This document shows, one piece after another, positions 15,286 through 23,234 of a stretch of DNA of 64,000 nt. How positions within the stretch are numbered: position 1 is the stretch's first letter; every line of letters starts with the position of its first letter. Under the pieces are notes generated by a model. It had not been told where the DNA came from and searched no databases. It saw only the letters and a program-made list of their open reading frames with translations. The position numbers and the translations under genes are program-made. The stretch is from a virus, in IMG/VR virus record IMGVR_UViG_3300032116_000004, positions 62,001 through 126,000 of that record; one strand, written 5' to 3'.

Positions 15286-16827
15286 ATGAACATCTGGTTG
15301 CGGTTCTGGATCTTCTGGTCAGTGGCCACGTTTGCGCTATGGTTGCACCAGCCGGCACGGGCACAAACAGCTACATCTAATCTGATCAATCCTGCGGGCA
15401 CAGCCTGGGGTATACCTAGTGCCCAGGTCCTGAACACAGCAGGTATCACTGCTGTGGAAGGTGGTGGTGTGTATGTGCCAGGCAGTCCTTACTACAACAG
15501 TGACACCAACACCATTAGATTCAGTTATATCATGGGCACAGTGGCACAGAGCATTGCCATCAACTCGGCTTTGGCCGGCACCGGCATCAAATGGGTGGGC
15601 TATGACTATTCTTGGGAGATACAAAATTCTCCGGGACAGTATGGAGGGACTCTGTTCAGCACTATCTCGCTAAATGGCAACAATGGTAAGGCCTTGGAAT
15701 CATATACTTACAACTATCCGCAAGGTATCACACCAGCATCCTCATGGTTGCTGGATTCAGGACGCAAATTGTTTTCTCAGAGCGGCGGCTATACTACCGG
15801 ACAGGTAACCAGTCTCGACGTTACCTGGACTGGCAAGGACAGTCTTTTCTGGATGGGTCTTTATGGTCCGCGTGTGCGCAACACTGATGTGAGACTGTTG
15901 TATGATGCGGACCAGTGTGCGATCAATCCCATCAGTGATCCCACTTGCCCTGGCTACCAGACTGCGATGTGTAGCGCCAATCCTCTTTTCAGTGCTTCTT
16001 GTCCGGGATATGCCCAGGCATTTCTCACACAACAATGTAGCATCTCTGCCTTGTATGATCCTTCATGTCCGGGCTATCAACAGGCCTATTTTACGCAACA
16101 ATGCACGGCCAATCCCTTGTATGATCGTTCCTGTCCTGGTTACAACACAGCCTACGTCACGCAACAAAACACACAGGCCGCATCAACGACCACGACAACC
16201 ACATCTACGACCACCAGCTCGGTATCATTGACTGGAACTGTATCTACCACAGAACCTACCTTGACCATAGCCACTGACGGCTCGGTATCTACCGGCGTGG
16301 CAGTTGTACCTGACAGCCAAGTCAACACTGTGGTTACCAAGAAAGTTGAAACCACTGCCAGCCCTACTGGCACATTGAGCATACAGATCCAGACCAAACC
16401 CTCTGCCGAGTCAGAACAGCAGAAAAAAGGTCGAGAAGCCACTGCGGCCGAGCGTGAACTCGCACTGAAAGAAGAAAAGAAACGCGAAGAAGAATCTAGC
16501 GACCGACGCAAACAATTGGCCGAACGCCAGCGTCGTGCTGCCATGGAAAATGCTGTGGCACGTGGTCGCGAAGCCATACGTGAAGCCGATTCGGCCAAGA
16601 CCTTGGATGAGCAGATGGCCAATCAATCTTATGTAGTGGCCACCATGAGTTTTGTGCCGGGCTTTGAAGCCTATGGTCAGGCTCGCCTACCAGATGCACA
16701 ATTTTACGCACCTAGAGAAATCTATCGTGGACAACAGAACGTGGATAACCGCAGATTGTTGCAGGGACTCACTGGTGCTTCGGACCGACGCCATGCAGAC
16801 ATGGTCGACAGACAGTATGCGAGATGA
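15286..16827 (+). CDS. Exported protein with CPGY repeats and coiled-coil tail
   Basis: The 513-residue product has a signal peptide (about 1-27, ending ARA). A beta-rich domain (about 30-205) contains DVTWTGKDSLFWMGLYGPRVRN. Four Cys repeats follow (about 211-294), then a Thr-rich linker, a charged Glu/Arg coiled coil (about 365-440) and a C-terminal segment. It starts directly after the previous stop and probably acts with it in the periplasm or outside the cell. Function is unknown. A virion-exposed or host-surface role is plausible. Confidence 0.75.
   Translation: MNIWLRFWIFWSVATFALWLHQPARAQTATSNLINPAGTAWGIPSAQVLNTAGITAVEGGGVYVPGSPYYNSDTNTIRFSYIMGTVAQSIAINSALAGTGIKWVGYDYSWEIQNSPGQYGGTLFSTISLNGNNGKALESYTYNYPQGITPASSWLLDSGRKLFSQSGGYTTGQVTSLDVTWTGKDSLFWMGLYGPRVRNTDVRLLYDADQCAINPISDPTCPGYQTAMCSANPLFSASCPGYAQAFLTQQCSISALYDPSCPGYQQAYFTQQCTANPLYDRSCPGYNTAYVTQQNTQAASTTTTTTSTTTSSVSLTGTVSTTEPTLTIATDGSVSTGVAVVPDSQVNTVVTKKVETTASPTGTLSIQIQTKPSAESEQQKKGREATAAERELALKEEKKREEESSDRRKQLAERQRRAAMENAVARGREAIREADSAKTLDEQMANQSYVVATMSFVPGFEAYGQARLPDAQFYAPREIYRGQQNVDNRRLLQGLTGASDRRHADMVDRQYAR
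15916..16167 (+). repeat. Four tandem CPGY protein repeats
   Basis: About four copies of a 19-27 residue unit occur with the pattern C-x2-NP(L/I)-x-D/A-x-(S/T)-CPGY-x2-A, usually ending TQQ. The unit length varies from 19 to 27 residues. The paired cysteines suggest one disulfide per repeat. Confidence 0.8.
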
Positions 16828-17267
16828 TCATGGAGATACCCAAAGATTTATCCGGTGGCCTGAATGCCTTGAAACAGGCCAAGAAACTGGGAGATGACAC
16901 CAGTAAATTTGTTGGCGAAATACAAGGCGACATGGAGAAAACTGTTCAGAATGAACAGAAAAAGCGAGTCCAGGAACGGCGCCAACAAGAACAACTCTTG
17001 ATCAATGCAGAACTCACAGCCATACGTAAATTTGAAGAAGAACTACAACGAGAAGAGTTAGTAAAAAAATTAAAAACAGATTTGACTGCGAAGCATGGCA
17101 AGGATGCTTGGAATCAAGTGCAGAAGATCAAGACGGAGATACAGACGCAGAATGCACAAGACATGAAGTTTATTGACAGAGATCGCCATCGGGTGCAGGA
17201 TCTGTTCTGGTACTGCGTGGGCGTGGCTGCTTTGCTCACATATTTTTTCAAACTATATAAGGTATGA
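16824..17267 (+). CDS. Coiled-coil protein with C-terminal membrane anchor
   Basis: The 147-residue protein is strongly charged and helical (about 25-120, Gln/Glu/Lys/Arg-rich) and ends with one membrane helix (about 125-143, LFWYCVGVAALLTYFF). It would be a tail-anchored cytoplasmic coiled coil. The ATG overlaps the previous stop. An inner-membrane partner for the exported proteins upstream is an inference from order only. Confidence 0.7.
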   Translation: MIMEIPKDLSGGLNALKQAKKLGDDTSKFVGEIQGDMEKTVQNEQKKRVQERRQQEQLLINAELTAIRKFEEELQREELVKKLKTDLTAKHGKDAWNQVQKIKTEIQTQNAQDMKFIDRDRHRVQDLFWYCVGVAALLTYFFKLYKV

Positions 17268-17380
17268 TCGTGGCCAAATTATTTGCCGTGGTAGCAGTGC
17301 TAGTGGGTTTGTTGGGCATCTGGTTGGAGCATCAGAGCATAGCAATAAAACAAGGCACGATACAGAATAGATCTCAATGA
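17264..17380 (+). CDS. Tiny single-span membrane protein
   Basis: The 38-residue product has one helix (about 3-21, VAKLFAVVAVLVGLLGIWL). ATGA overlap with the previous gene supports translation. Its size and topology recall small phage membrane regulators. A further 31-codon frame starting in its stop (17377-17472) is possible but weak. Confidence 0.55.
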   Translation: MIVAKLFAVVAVLVGLLGIWLEHQSIAIKQGTIQNRSQ

Positions 17381-17447
17381 ACAGAGGTCTGATCAAGTCG
17401 CTAAAAAATTACAACGCCAACGAGGCGTGCAATAAAAGGAGAAGGAA

Positions 17448-17927
17448 ATGGGAGAAGAAATCAAAGACGTAAACAAAAAGATCGATGACATGGATGCGGC
17501 GGTGAAAAAATACGCCAGCAAAGACACAGTGATCTCCATTGGAGGTTATGAGTTTACGCCAGCTAAACTCATGGTGGCTGCCACCATAGTATCGTCTGTG
17601 TTGGGCGGATTGTATGGAGCTTTTGAAGTATACAAAGACTACCAGAGCATGAAGAAAAAGATCGCTGAGTATGTCACGCCAGATCTAACAGAAATTTACA
17701 AGAAACTGGAACTGGTGCAACAGAGTTCAGAAAAAGGCACACAGTATACGCAAGACATCAAGAACGATCTCAAGCAAGATATCCGCAGGCTAGAAAATGT
17801 GGTAGAACAAGTAGAGCGCAGTAGCAAACAAAGCCAGCGCGAAACTGAAAAAGATGTGCGCGAACTGCGACGAGAAGTAGACGACAAGATCAAAAAAGCC
17901 CTAGATAATCCCTTGGCAGGCAAATAA
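17448..17927 (+). CDS. Membrane-anchored coiled-coil protein
   Basis: This 159-residue protein has a helical N-terminus, one membrane segment (about 38-58, KLMVAATIVSSVLGGLYGAF), and a long Lys/Glu/Asp coiled coil to the C-terminus. AAAAGGAGAAGG gives a strong RBS. It ends the first part of the membrane cassette, since a terminator follows. Function is unknown. Confidence 0.7.
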   Translation: MGEEIKDVNKKIDDMDAAVKKYASKDTVISIGGYEFTPAKLMVAATIVSSVLGGLYGAFEVYKDYQSMKKKIAEYVTPDLTEIYKKLELVQQSSEKGTQYTQDIKNDLKQDIRRLENVVEQVERSSKQSQRETEKDVRELRREVDDKIKKALDNPLAGK

Positions 17928-17935
17928 GCGCTCGA

Positions 17936-17955
17936 CCCGCTTCGGCGGGTTTTTT
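17936..17955 (+). terminator. Rho-independent terminator
   Basis: CCCGC / GCGGG with a TTCG tetraloop and a T6 tail gives a textbook intrinsic terminator. Confidence 0.93.
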
Positions 17956-17957
17956 GT

Positions 17958-17963
17958 TAAATA
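17958..17963 (+). promoter_or_regulatory. TAAATA late-promoter-like motif
   Basis: GTTAAATAC follows the terminator at 17936 immediately and lies about 26 bp before the next ATG, with AGGAG between. This is the expected place for a promoter restarting transcription. Confidence 0.5.
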
Positions 17964-17989
17964 CAGCAAACAATAAACTAGGAGCTCGA

Positions 17990-18259
17990 ATGAACGATCG
18001 TAAACTGTTCAAATGGTTGGCCTTGCTGATTTTCATGCCCTTGATGCTGGCCATATTTGGCGGTGATAGATTCCGCTATCCCTGCCAAGATCCTGCCAAC
18101 TGGGACAAAGACATGTGTAAGTTACCCGCTTGTGATGTCACAAGGACCTGCCCAGATCACATATTCAAAGGTGGCCGCGATCCACGTCTAGGCCCGCCCA
18201 GTGCTGGAACTACGACTGCATCGGCACCCCAAACAACTCTAGGAGCGAATTGCAAATGA
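17990..18259 (+). CDS. Small membrane protein with Cys-rich exterior
   Basis: The 89-residue protein has one N-terminal membrane helix (about 8-24, WLALLIFMPLMLAIFGG). A periplasmic part follows with CQDPANWDKDMCKLPACDVTRTC, four or five cysteines in a short span, and a Thr/Ala tail. AGGAG precedes the ATG at 17990. It resembles small proteins of aquatic phages without known function. Confidence 0.65.
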   Translation: MNDRKLFKWLALLIFMPLMLAIFGGDRFRYPCQDPANWDKDMCKLPACDVTRTCPDHIFKGGRDPRLGPPSAGTTTASAPQTTLGANCK

Positions 18260-18792
18260 TTTTTAAATTTTTCAAAGAAAAAGATCAAGAAGATCCATTT
18301 ATCTACACCGAAGATCAGCTCATGGCCCGCCTGCGTTTTTTCATAGGTGTTTGCTTGGCGCTGACACTGACAGGCATAGTGTTTGTGGTGCTGTATTCAA
18401 TCATATTCGTCACCCAGCCACTCAACGCTATGAGCCCCATAGATCAGAAGTTTTTTGAACTGATCATACCCATTGCTACGTTCCTTACCGGTACGCTGTC
18501 GGGCATCATGTTGGCCGGCAAAGACGATAAAGAAGCCAAGATGAAAGCCCTGGAAGCGGCCACGAGATCTACTCCTGTGAGTGGTAATCCCAGCAACAGC
18601 GGCACCAGTGGCATGGGAGGCCTGAGTGCATCTGCCAGTTTTGGCGGAGCATCAATGAGTTTTAACAAGCCCATGGGCGGATTCGGCGCACCCGGTGCCG
18701 CACCTACAGCACCCAGTTTTGGAGCACCTGCACCATTTGTAGCATCCTCGGGCAAGATGGGACCAGCACAGGATCCACACCCTGAGATCTGA
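18256..18792 (+). CDS. Two-span membrane protein with Gly/Ala/Pro-rich tail
   Basis: The protein is 178 residues from ATG 18256 (ATGA overlap with the previous gene). It has an acidic N-terminus, two membrane helices (about 27-52 and 68-89) and a low-complexity Gly/Ser/Ala/Pro tail with FGAP and GGFGAP motifs. The topology would suit a holin-like or membrane-organising protein, but nothing decisive is visible. Confidence 0.65.
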   Translation: MIFKFFKEKDQEDPFIYTEDQLMARLRFFIGVCLALTLTGIVFVVLYSIIFVTQPLNAMSPIDQKFFELIIPIATFLTGTLSGIMLAGKDDKEAKMKALEAATRSTPVSGNPSNSGTSGMGGLSASASFGGASMSFNKPMGGFGAPGAAPTAPSFGAPAPFVASSGKMGPAQDPHPEI

Positions 18793-18822
18793 TGAGCTGG
18801 TTCAAACACAGCCCTCACAGAT

Positions 18823-19143
18823 ATGAAAAAAATCATCGCCCTCATCCTCGCCATCCTACCGATCTCAGCGATGGCGAGCGAGTGGACCGAGCGGGACAAA
18901 CCAGTGACCTGCGGCCCATTCCGGGAGATAGTGGAAACTTTGATGAAAGACAAGTATCGAGAGTTTCCACTGTGGATCGGAAAAAGTAGTCAAGACACCA
19001 GCCAATTCAGTCTTTTTCTCAATGAAACCACCGGAGCCTGGACTCTGGTGCAGTATGGTCGCGTCACCGGTTGTATCTTGGGCGTGGGTGAATCCTCTGA
19101 CATCGTAAATGGGAATTTTCTTCCAAAATCTCAGCGATTTTGA
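18823..19143 (+). CDS. Small periplasmic protein
   Basis: A 106-residue product has a clear signal peptide (MKKIIALILAILPISAMAS, about 1-19). The mature part contains KPVTCGPFREIVETLM and WTLVQYGRVTGCILGVGE, with two cysteines. The pattern is familiar from aquatic phage and virus contigs; function is unknown. A competing frame from ATG 18792 overlaps it and was not preferred. Confidence 0.65.
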   Translation: MKKIIALILAILPISAMASEWTERDKPVTCGPFREIVETLMKDKYREFPLWIGKSSQDTSQFSLFLNETTGAWTLVQYGRVTGCILGVGESSDIVNGNFLPKSQRF

Positions 19144-19160
19144 TTCTGAAGAAACTTTTT

Positions 19161-19189
19161 TTGACAACCACCAAAAAATACCATAAAAT
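19161..19189 (+). promoter_or_regulatory. Sigma70-like promoter upstream of the hydrolase
   Basis: TTGACA and TAAAAT are separated by 17 bp. The resulting leader would be about 125 nt. Confidence 0.6.
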
Positions 19190-19224
19190 AAACCTTGTAT
19201 GAGACAAATTCAGGGCCGGTTGGT

Positions 19225-19230
19225 TAAATA
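19225..19230 (+). promoter_or_regulatory. TAAATA late-promoter-like motif
   Basis: GGTTAAATATAG lies in the leader of the cell-wall hydrolase gene, about 90 bp before its ATG. A lysis gene is where a late promoter is expected. Confidence 0.4.
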
Positions 19231-19319
19231 TAGCCCATTTTGTAATATACGCCGATATCTGTGGTAATATTGGATTTACATATTACTACGGTTCGAAACC
19301 TGTAAACAAGGAGGAAGTT

Positions 19320-19925
19320 ATGACAGAGACAACATCAAAGTCAAGAACGCACCAAGTTGACATGGCCAAACTTTTTGTAAGTCTGCCCCGTGTGATCGGC
19401 CTAATGATCGTAGCATCGATCTTGATCACAGTCACCAATTTGCGTCTGGATGCTCTTGCATCTGACAACGAAGCGGCCTCATGGCGCCAAGGCTTCGTGT
19501 CCACAGCGGATCGCTCCAAGCAACTAGAATGCTTGGCCCGCAATATCTATTGGGAAGCCGCCTCTGAGCCTTTTGAAGGCAAAGTGGGTGTGGCCCAAGT
19601 CACTATCAATCGCGTAGAAGACGGTCGTTTTGGCAAGGACGTCTGTGGAGTGGTTTATCAAAAGAACGTGGTATACGAAAAGGTCGTATGCCAATTCTCT
19701 TGGTACTGTGAACCACATCACAAGGTCCGACCCATACACCCTGCACTATGGGATGAGAGCATGGAAGTGGCCAAGAAGGTCCTATTAGAGGGATTCCGAC
19801 TGCCCAGCCTCAAGGAGGCCCTGTATTTCCATGCTGACTATGTAAATCCGGGTTGGCCCAACATGCAATACGTGGGCAAGTTTGGAGCACACAGATTCTA
19901 CAAGAAGAAGGAGAAGGGCGCATGA
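19320..19925 (+). CDS. Cell-wall hydrolase, SleB/Hydrolase_2 family (putative endolysin)
   Basis: The product is 201 residues. An N-terminal signal-anchor helix (about 22-45) is followed by a Hydrolase_2 domain with LECLARNIYWEAASEPFEG (catalytic Glu in YWEA), VAQVTINRVEDGRFGKDVCGVV, FSWYCE and a C-terminal ALYFHADYVNPGW. The family cleaves peptidoglycan, with SleB acting as a lytic transglycosylase. The anchor suggests a SAR-type or membrane-tethered endolysin. CAAGGAGGAAG is a strong RBS. It overlaps the holin-like gene by 4 bp. Confidence 0.88.
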   Translation: MTETTSKSRTHQVDMAKLFVSLPRVIGLMIVASILITVTNLRLDALASDNEAASWRQGFVSTADRSKQLECLARNIYWEAASEPFEGKVGVAQVTINRVEDGRFGKDVCGVVYQKNVVYEKVVCQFSWYCEPHHKVRPIHPALWDESMEVAKKVLLEGFRLPSLKEALYFHADYVNPGWPNMQYVGKFGAHRFYKKKEKGA

Positions 19926-20245
19926 GCAAGTTTTTCCAATTCATAGGAAATGTCCGAGCAGGATTCAGCCAATATCTCGCCAATCAGTTACACACGGTCT
20001 CAGCCGAAACACTGGGATGGCTGGCAGTGATCCTGATCCACTCGGCCACCATACCCACATTGCTGGCCATACTCACGGGACTCAGTGATCGCACTCCTTC
20101 TGTAGACGTGGTGCTGTTTATGTGGGCTGGTCTGGTGCTGTTGTTTGGACGAGCAGTGGTGCTCAAGGATACGTTAAACATTGTCACAATTGGTGCCGGA
20201 TTCATCATCCAGGCTGTGATCATGGCGCTGATATTGTTCAAGTGA
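19922..20245 (+). CDS. Three-span membrane protein, candidate holin
   Basis: A 107-residue protein has three hydrophobic segments (about 33-52, 60-80 and 85-106) and a basic N-terminus. Its ATG overlaps the stop of the peptidoglycan hydrolase, the usual pairing for a holin. No family is recognised, so the holin call rests on size, topology and neighbour. Confidence 0.6.
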   Translation: MSKFFQFIGNVRAGFSQYLANQLHTVSAETLGWLAVILIHSATIPTLLAILTGLSDRTPSVDVVLFMWAGLVLLFGRAVVLKDTLNIVTIGAGFIIQAVIMALILFK

Positions 20246-21475
20246 CCCTTGGTTGAGTCGTAGATGTCTGACCAGGTGCAAGGTGTATTTGTTAGATCGC
20301 GGACTCTGAGGCAAGTGTTGCTTTCGCCATTGACGCACATACCACCAGTATGAAGGATCCAATTTGTTCTGGGTCCTTCCATATGCTTGCATGACGTTAT
20401 GGTAAAGTTCATCTTTTATGAATTTCAGGAAATTATCCGAAAAGAACCGTTGTTTATTTCTCTGGGCCACGGCCCAGCAATGAGCAAGTATTTCATTGAG
20501 TTGTTCGGGAGCCATTGAAGACAACCTGTCAACCTCTTTGAGTATGAGATCAAGGCGGGTGGAATGATCGGACTCATGATCGTATGACTCATCAATCCAA
20601 GGGCTAAAAGTCTCAAATCCATAGTATTTTAACACTGCCAGGGCGCCGGGTCCGGCAGCCAAGATAAATGGATGTCCGCAGGCTATGGGCCTGAGTGTTT
20701 TCTCAGTCAAGTGTATCCTTGGATCTTCAAACAGAGTTTCCAAGATCAGGCTTATACCAGTCTTGCAAAAATCTTCACTGTTATAATAGGCGCTGGCCAT
20801 GGCATCTGCTGTTGTAGGATTTGCAAAATCACATTGTCCATTGTGTTTTAGATGATCCATGACCTGTTGGCGATATTGTCTGGTACCAGTCTGATCTCTG
20901 CAATATATCAAAAATATTTTTTTGATCTTTTTTCTCTCGAGACTTTGATCATGTTGGGCAAATCTATACCAATCACGGGCAATCAACGCATGGCTCCACC
21001 AGTAAGCGCCGCAATAACGACCAGTGGATTCATATTTTTGCAGTTGAGGGGAATTGATTTCAGAATGCAATAGGATCCATTGTTTTTGCCAAGACCATAC
21101 TATGGTGTTTCTGAGATTTTGATCCTGCACAGGAAAGTTATAATCCTGTCGATTGAACTCTTCGGTTTTGTGTAACAACGGCTGTCCATCTTGATACAGT
21201 TCATAATTCAGTGGTTCTTGATCATGACAAAACAATACCGGTTGGAAATTCCTAGCCAATGAAAATCTGCTTAGTCCTATCTGATCTGGATCTAAGAAGG
21301 TTTCTCCCAGCAGATTATCTATGCCATTGGGTCCTTTTGTGTGTTCATAGTCCTTTTGGTAGTCCAAAACGTTCTTGAGATCTTTATTACCCCATTGGTA
21401 AAAATACAACAACCAGAAACGTTTTTCTGTGACCTGATGTATAAAATCGTATAAATTATGAGCAGGCACTGTCAT
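20174..21475 (-). CDS. Glycosyltransferase-like protein
   Basis: This 433-residue reverse-strand protein contains LTEKTLRPIACGHPFILAAGPGALAVLKYYGFETF, split here as LTEKTLRPIACGHPF and ILAAGPGALAVLKYYGFETF, then DESYD. That is the nucleotide-sugar-binding style C-terminal pattern found in many aquatic phage glycosyltransferase-like proteins. The N-terminal half (CHDQEPLNYELY) is also recurrent in that group. It overlaps the candidate holin by 72 bp, tail to tail, and is divergent from the sugar-nucleotide dehydrogenase, so the two may serve one glycan pathway. Confidence 0.65.
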   Translation of the reverse strand: MTVPAHNLYDFIHQVTEKRFWLLYFYQWGNKDLKNVLDYQKDYEHTKGPNGIDNLLGETFLDPDQIGLSRFSLARNFQPVLFCHDQEPLNYELYQDGQPLLHKTEEFNRQDYNFPVQDQNLRNTIVWSWQKQWILLHSEINSPQLQKYESTGRYCGAYWWSHALIARDWYRFAQHDQSLERKKIKKIFLIYCRDQTGTRQYRQQVMDHLKHNGQCDFANPTTADAMASAYYNSEDFCKTGISLILETLFEDPRIHLTEKTLRPIACGHPFILAAGPGALAVLKYYGFETFSPWIDESYDHESDHSTRLDLILKEVDRLSSMAPEQLNEILAHCWAVAQRNKQRFFSDNFLKFIKDELYHNVMQAYGRTQNKLDPSYWWYVRQWRKQHLPQSPRSNKYTLHLVRHLRLNQGSLEQYQRHDHSLDDESGTNCDNV

Positions 21476-21490
21476 TTAATGGAGGAAACA

Positions 21491-22735
21491 ATGAATATAG
21501 GTTTTATTGGTCTAGGAAAACTGGGTCTAGACTGTGCAGAGGTATTTGCTGAACGTTACACAGTCCGAGGGTATGATATATATCCGAGGTATAGTGATAC
21601 CGTTGAAGTTTGTGGCATTGACGAAGTGGTCAAAAAAAGCGACTGGATCTTTATCGCTGTGCCAACTCCACACGCCGAGGGCTATGATGGATCAGTGCCC
21701 AGCTCGCACATGGAGCCTCGAGACTTTGGGCATGATGCGGTGAAAGACGCTATTAGTCAGATCAATGAACATGCTGACACACCCAAGCGTGTGGTATTGA
21801 TCTCTACAGTGTTGCCGGGAACCACACGCAGACATTTTGCCAACTTGTTGGGTCCACAGCATCAGTTCCTTTATAATCCTTACCTCATAGCCATGGGCTC
21901 GGTCAAATGGGATATGGCCAATCCCGAAATGGTCATGATCGGGACAGAAACTGGTGATGCATCTGAGATGCGTGATCTAATCGATCTATATCGCCCGTTG
22001 ATGAAAAACAATCCCCGTTATGTCACAGGTACCTGGGACGAGTGCGAAGCCATCAAGATTTTCTACAACACATTCATTTCTGCCAAGGTTGGACTGGTGA
22101 ACATGATACAGGATTTTGCGCTGAAGATTGGCAACATCAATGTGGATGTTGTGACCGATGCCCTTGCCCAATCAACCATGCGTATCATGGGACCCAAATA
22201 CATGACCGCGGGCATGGGCGATGCAGGTGCTTGCCATCCTCGAGACAACATCGCCTTGCGTTGGTTGGCCGAAGAGTATGACATTGGCTATGACTTGTTT
22301 GACACCATCATGCATGCTCGAGAAATACAAGCAAAAAATCTAGCACACTTTTTAGTAGACCAAGCCAAAGAAAAGAATTTGCCTATAGTCATACATGGCA
22401 AGGCATACAAGCCTGATGTTGCCTACTGTATCGGTAGCTACTCCACGTTGATAGGATTCTATATCAAGGAGGCCGGTTATTCTGTGAAATACTTAGATCC
22501 CTTGGCAGATGACAGCGACGATGTAGTCCAATCGATCACTGGTCCTTGTGTATTGTTGCTGGCACACAATCGACAAATCACCTATGGATACACTGGTGAT
22601 GTGAGAGATGACACGTTCTATTCTCCCATAGCCTATGGTTCTGTCATTGTTGATCCTTGGCGGAAAATGCCTTCTACACCACAATATAATGTGATCCATT
22701 ATGGCAACACACGAGATGGCCGGACTGGATTATAA
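21491..22735 (+). CDS. UDP-glucose/GDP-mannose dehydrogenase family protein
   Basis: The protein is 414 residues from ATG 21491, preceded by GGAGG. The Rossmann motif GFIGLGKLG is at residues 4-12, AVPTP at about 61, STVLPGTT at about 112, and the catalytic cysteine in GACHPRDNIAL (about 243-253). The C-terminal domain has KAYKPDVAY. The family oxidises a nucleotide sugar to the uronic acid with two NAD molecules. Substrate cannot be read off. An in-frame extension upstream has no RBS. Confidence 0.9.
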   Translation: MNIGFIGLGKLGLDCAEVFAERYTVRGYDIYPRYSDTVEVCGIDEVVKKSDWIFIAVPTPHAEGYDGSVPSSHMEPRDFGHDAVKDAISQINEHADTPKRVVLISTVLPGTTRRHFANLLGPQHQFLYNPYLIAMGSVKWDMANPEMVMIGTETGDASEMRDLIDLYRPLMKNNPRYVTGTWDECEAIKIFYNTFISAKVGLVNMIQDFALKIGNINVDVVTDALAQSTMRIMGPKYMTAGMGDAGACHPRDNIALRWLAEEYDIGYDLFDTIMHAREIQAKNLAHFLVDQAKEKNLPIVIHGKAYKPDVAYCIGSYSTLIGFYIKEAGYSVKYLDPLADDSDDVVQSITGPCVLLLAHNRQITYGYTGDVRDDTFYSPIAYGSVIVDPWRKMPSTPQYNVIHYGNTRDGRTGL

Positions 22736-23234
22736 AATTTACAGTTTGGATGTTTTTTGGGATGATGAATTCAAGCATCTAGATTACATCCAAGAGCCGT
22801 TCAACGATTCAGAAGATGTGAGACGATGGATGGCCCAAGGATATCAACCCAAAATATGTGGATCCATGGCAGACATGAAAGGACGTCAACCCAGTTGGAA
22901 TCATCTTTTCGTAGACTATTTTTCTGCCATGGGGTGGAAAGATATTGGAACATCTTACTATAGAATGACTTCCGGAACAGTGATGCCAGTGCATCAAGAT
23001 CGTTATGTAAAGTATGTAAAATTGTTTGGACTGGAAGGTCAAGAATACAACATACGCCGGGCATTGGTGATGTTGGAAGATTGGCAGTCGGGACACTATC
23101 TAGAAGTGCAGGGCGATCCTGTGGTCAAATGGCATGCAGGCACAGTGGCAGAATGGATTTATGATGTGCCGCACATGGCAGCCAACATCGGTCTTGAAGA
23201 TCGTTACACTCTACAAATAACAGGACATCTGTGA
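22701..23234 (+). CDS. 2-oxoglutarate/Fe(II) dioxygenase-like protein
   Basis: This 177-residue protein shows a double-stranded beta-helix pattern with metal triad candidates: HQD at about 94-96 (PVHQDRYVKY) and a distal His near about 154 (PHMAANIG), followed by Arg in EDRYTLQITGH for 2-oxoglutarate. It overlaps the dehydrogenase gene by 35 bp and is GTGA-coupled to the amidinotransferase. Phages carry many uncharacterised enzymes of this type. Substrate is unknown. Confidence 0.7.
   Translation: MATHEMAGLDYKIYSLDVFWDDEFKHLDYIQEPFNDSEDVRRWMAQGYQPKICGSMADMKGRQPSWNHLFVDYFSAMGWKDIGTSYYRMTSGTVMPVHQDRYVKYVKLFGLEGQEYNIRRALVMLEDWQSGHYLEVQGDPVVKWHAGTVAEWIYDVPHMAANIGLEDRYTLQITGHL

Noticed and set aside
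16152-16622. Long reverse-strand open frame (156 codons) over the exported repeat protein
   Set aside because: It is an antisense shadow of a Glu/Lys/Arg-rich region and carries no RBS or homologous motif.
17377-17472. A 31-codon frame starting MNRGLIKSLKN
   Set aside because: It contains the RBS of the next gene and has no distinctive features, so it was not called separately.
18792-18989. A 65-codon frame starting MSWFKHSPH, overlapping the stop of the gene before it
   Set aside because: It overlaps the signal-peptide gene 18823-19143 over most of its length, and that gene has a much more convincing product. It could still be a short real protein, but the support is too weak.
19280-19310. 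GGTTCGAAACC resembling a tRNA T-loop
   Set aside because: The flanks do not form a 5-bp T stem, and no acceptor, D or anticodon arm fits around it.
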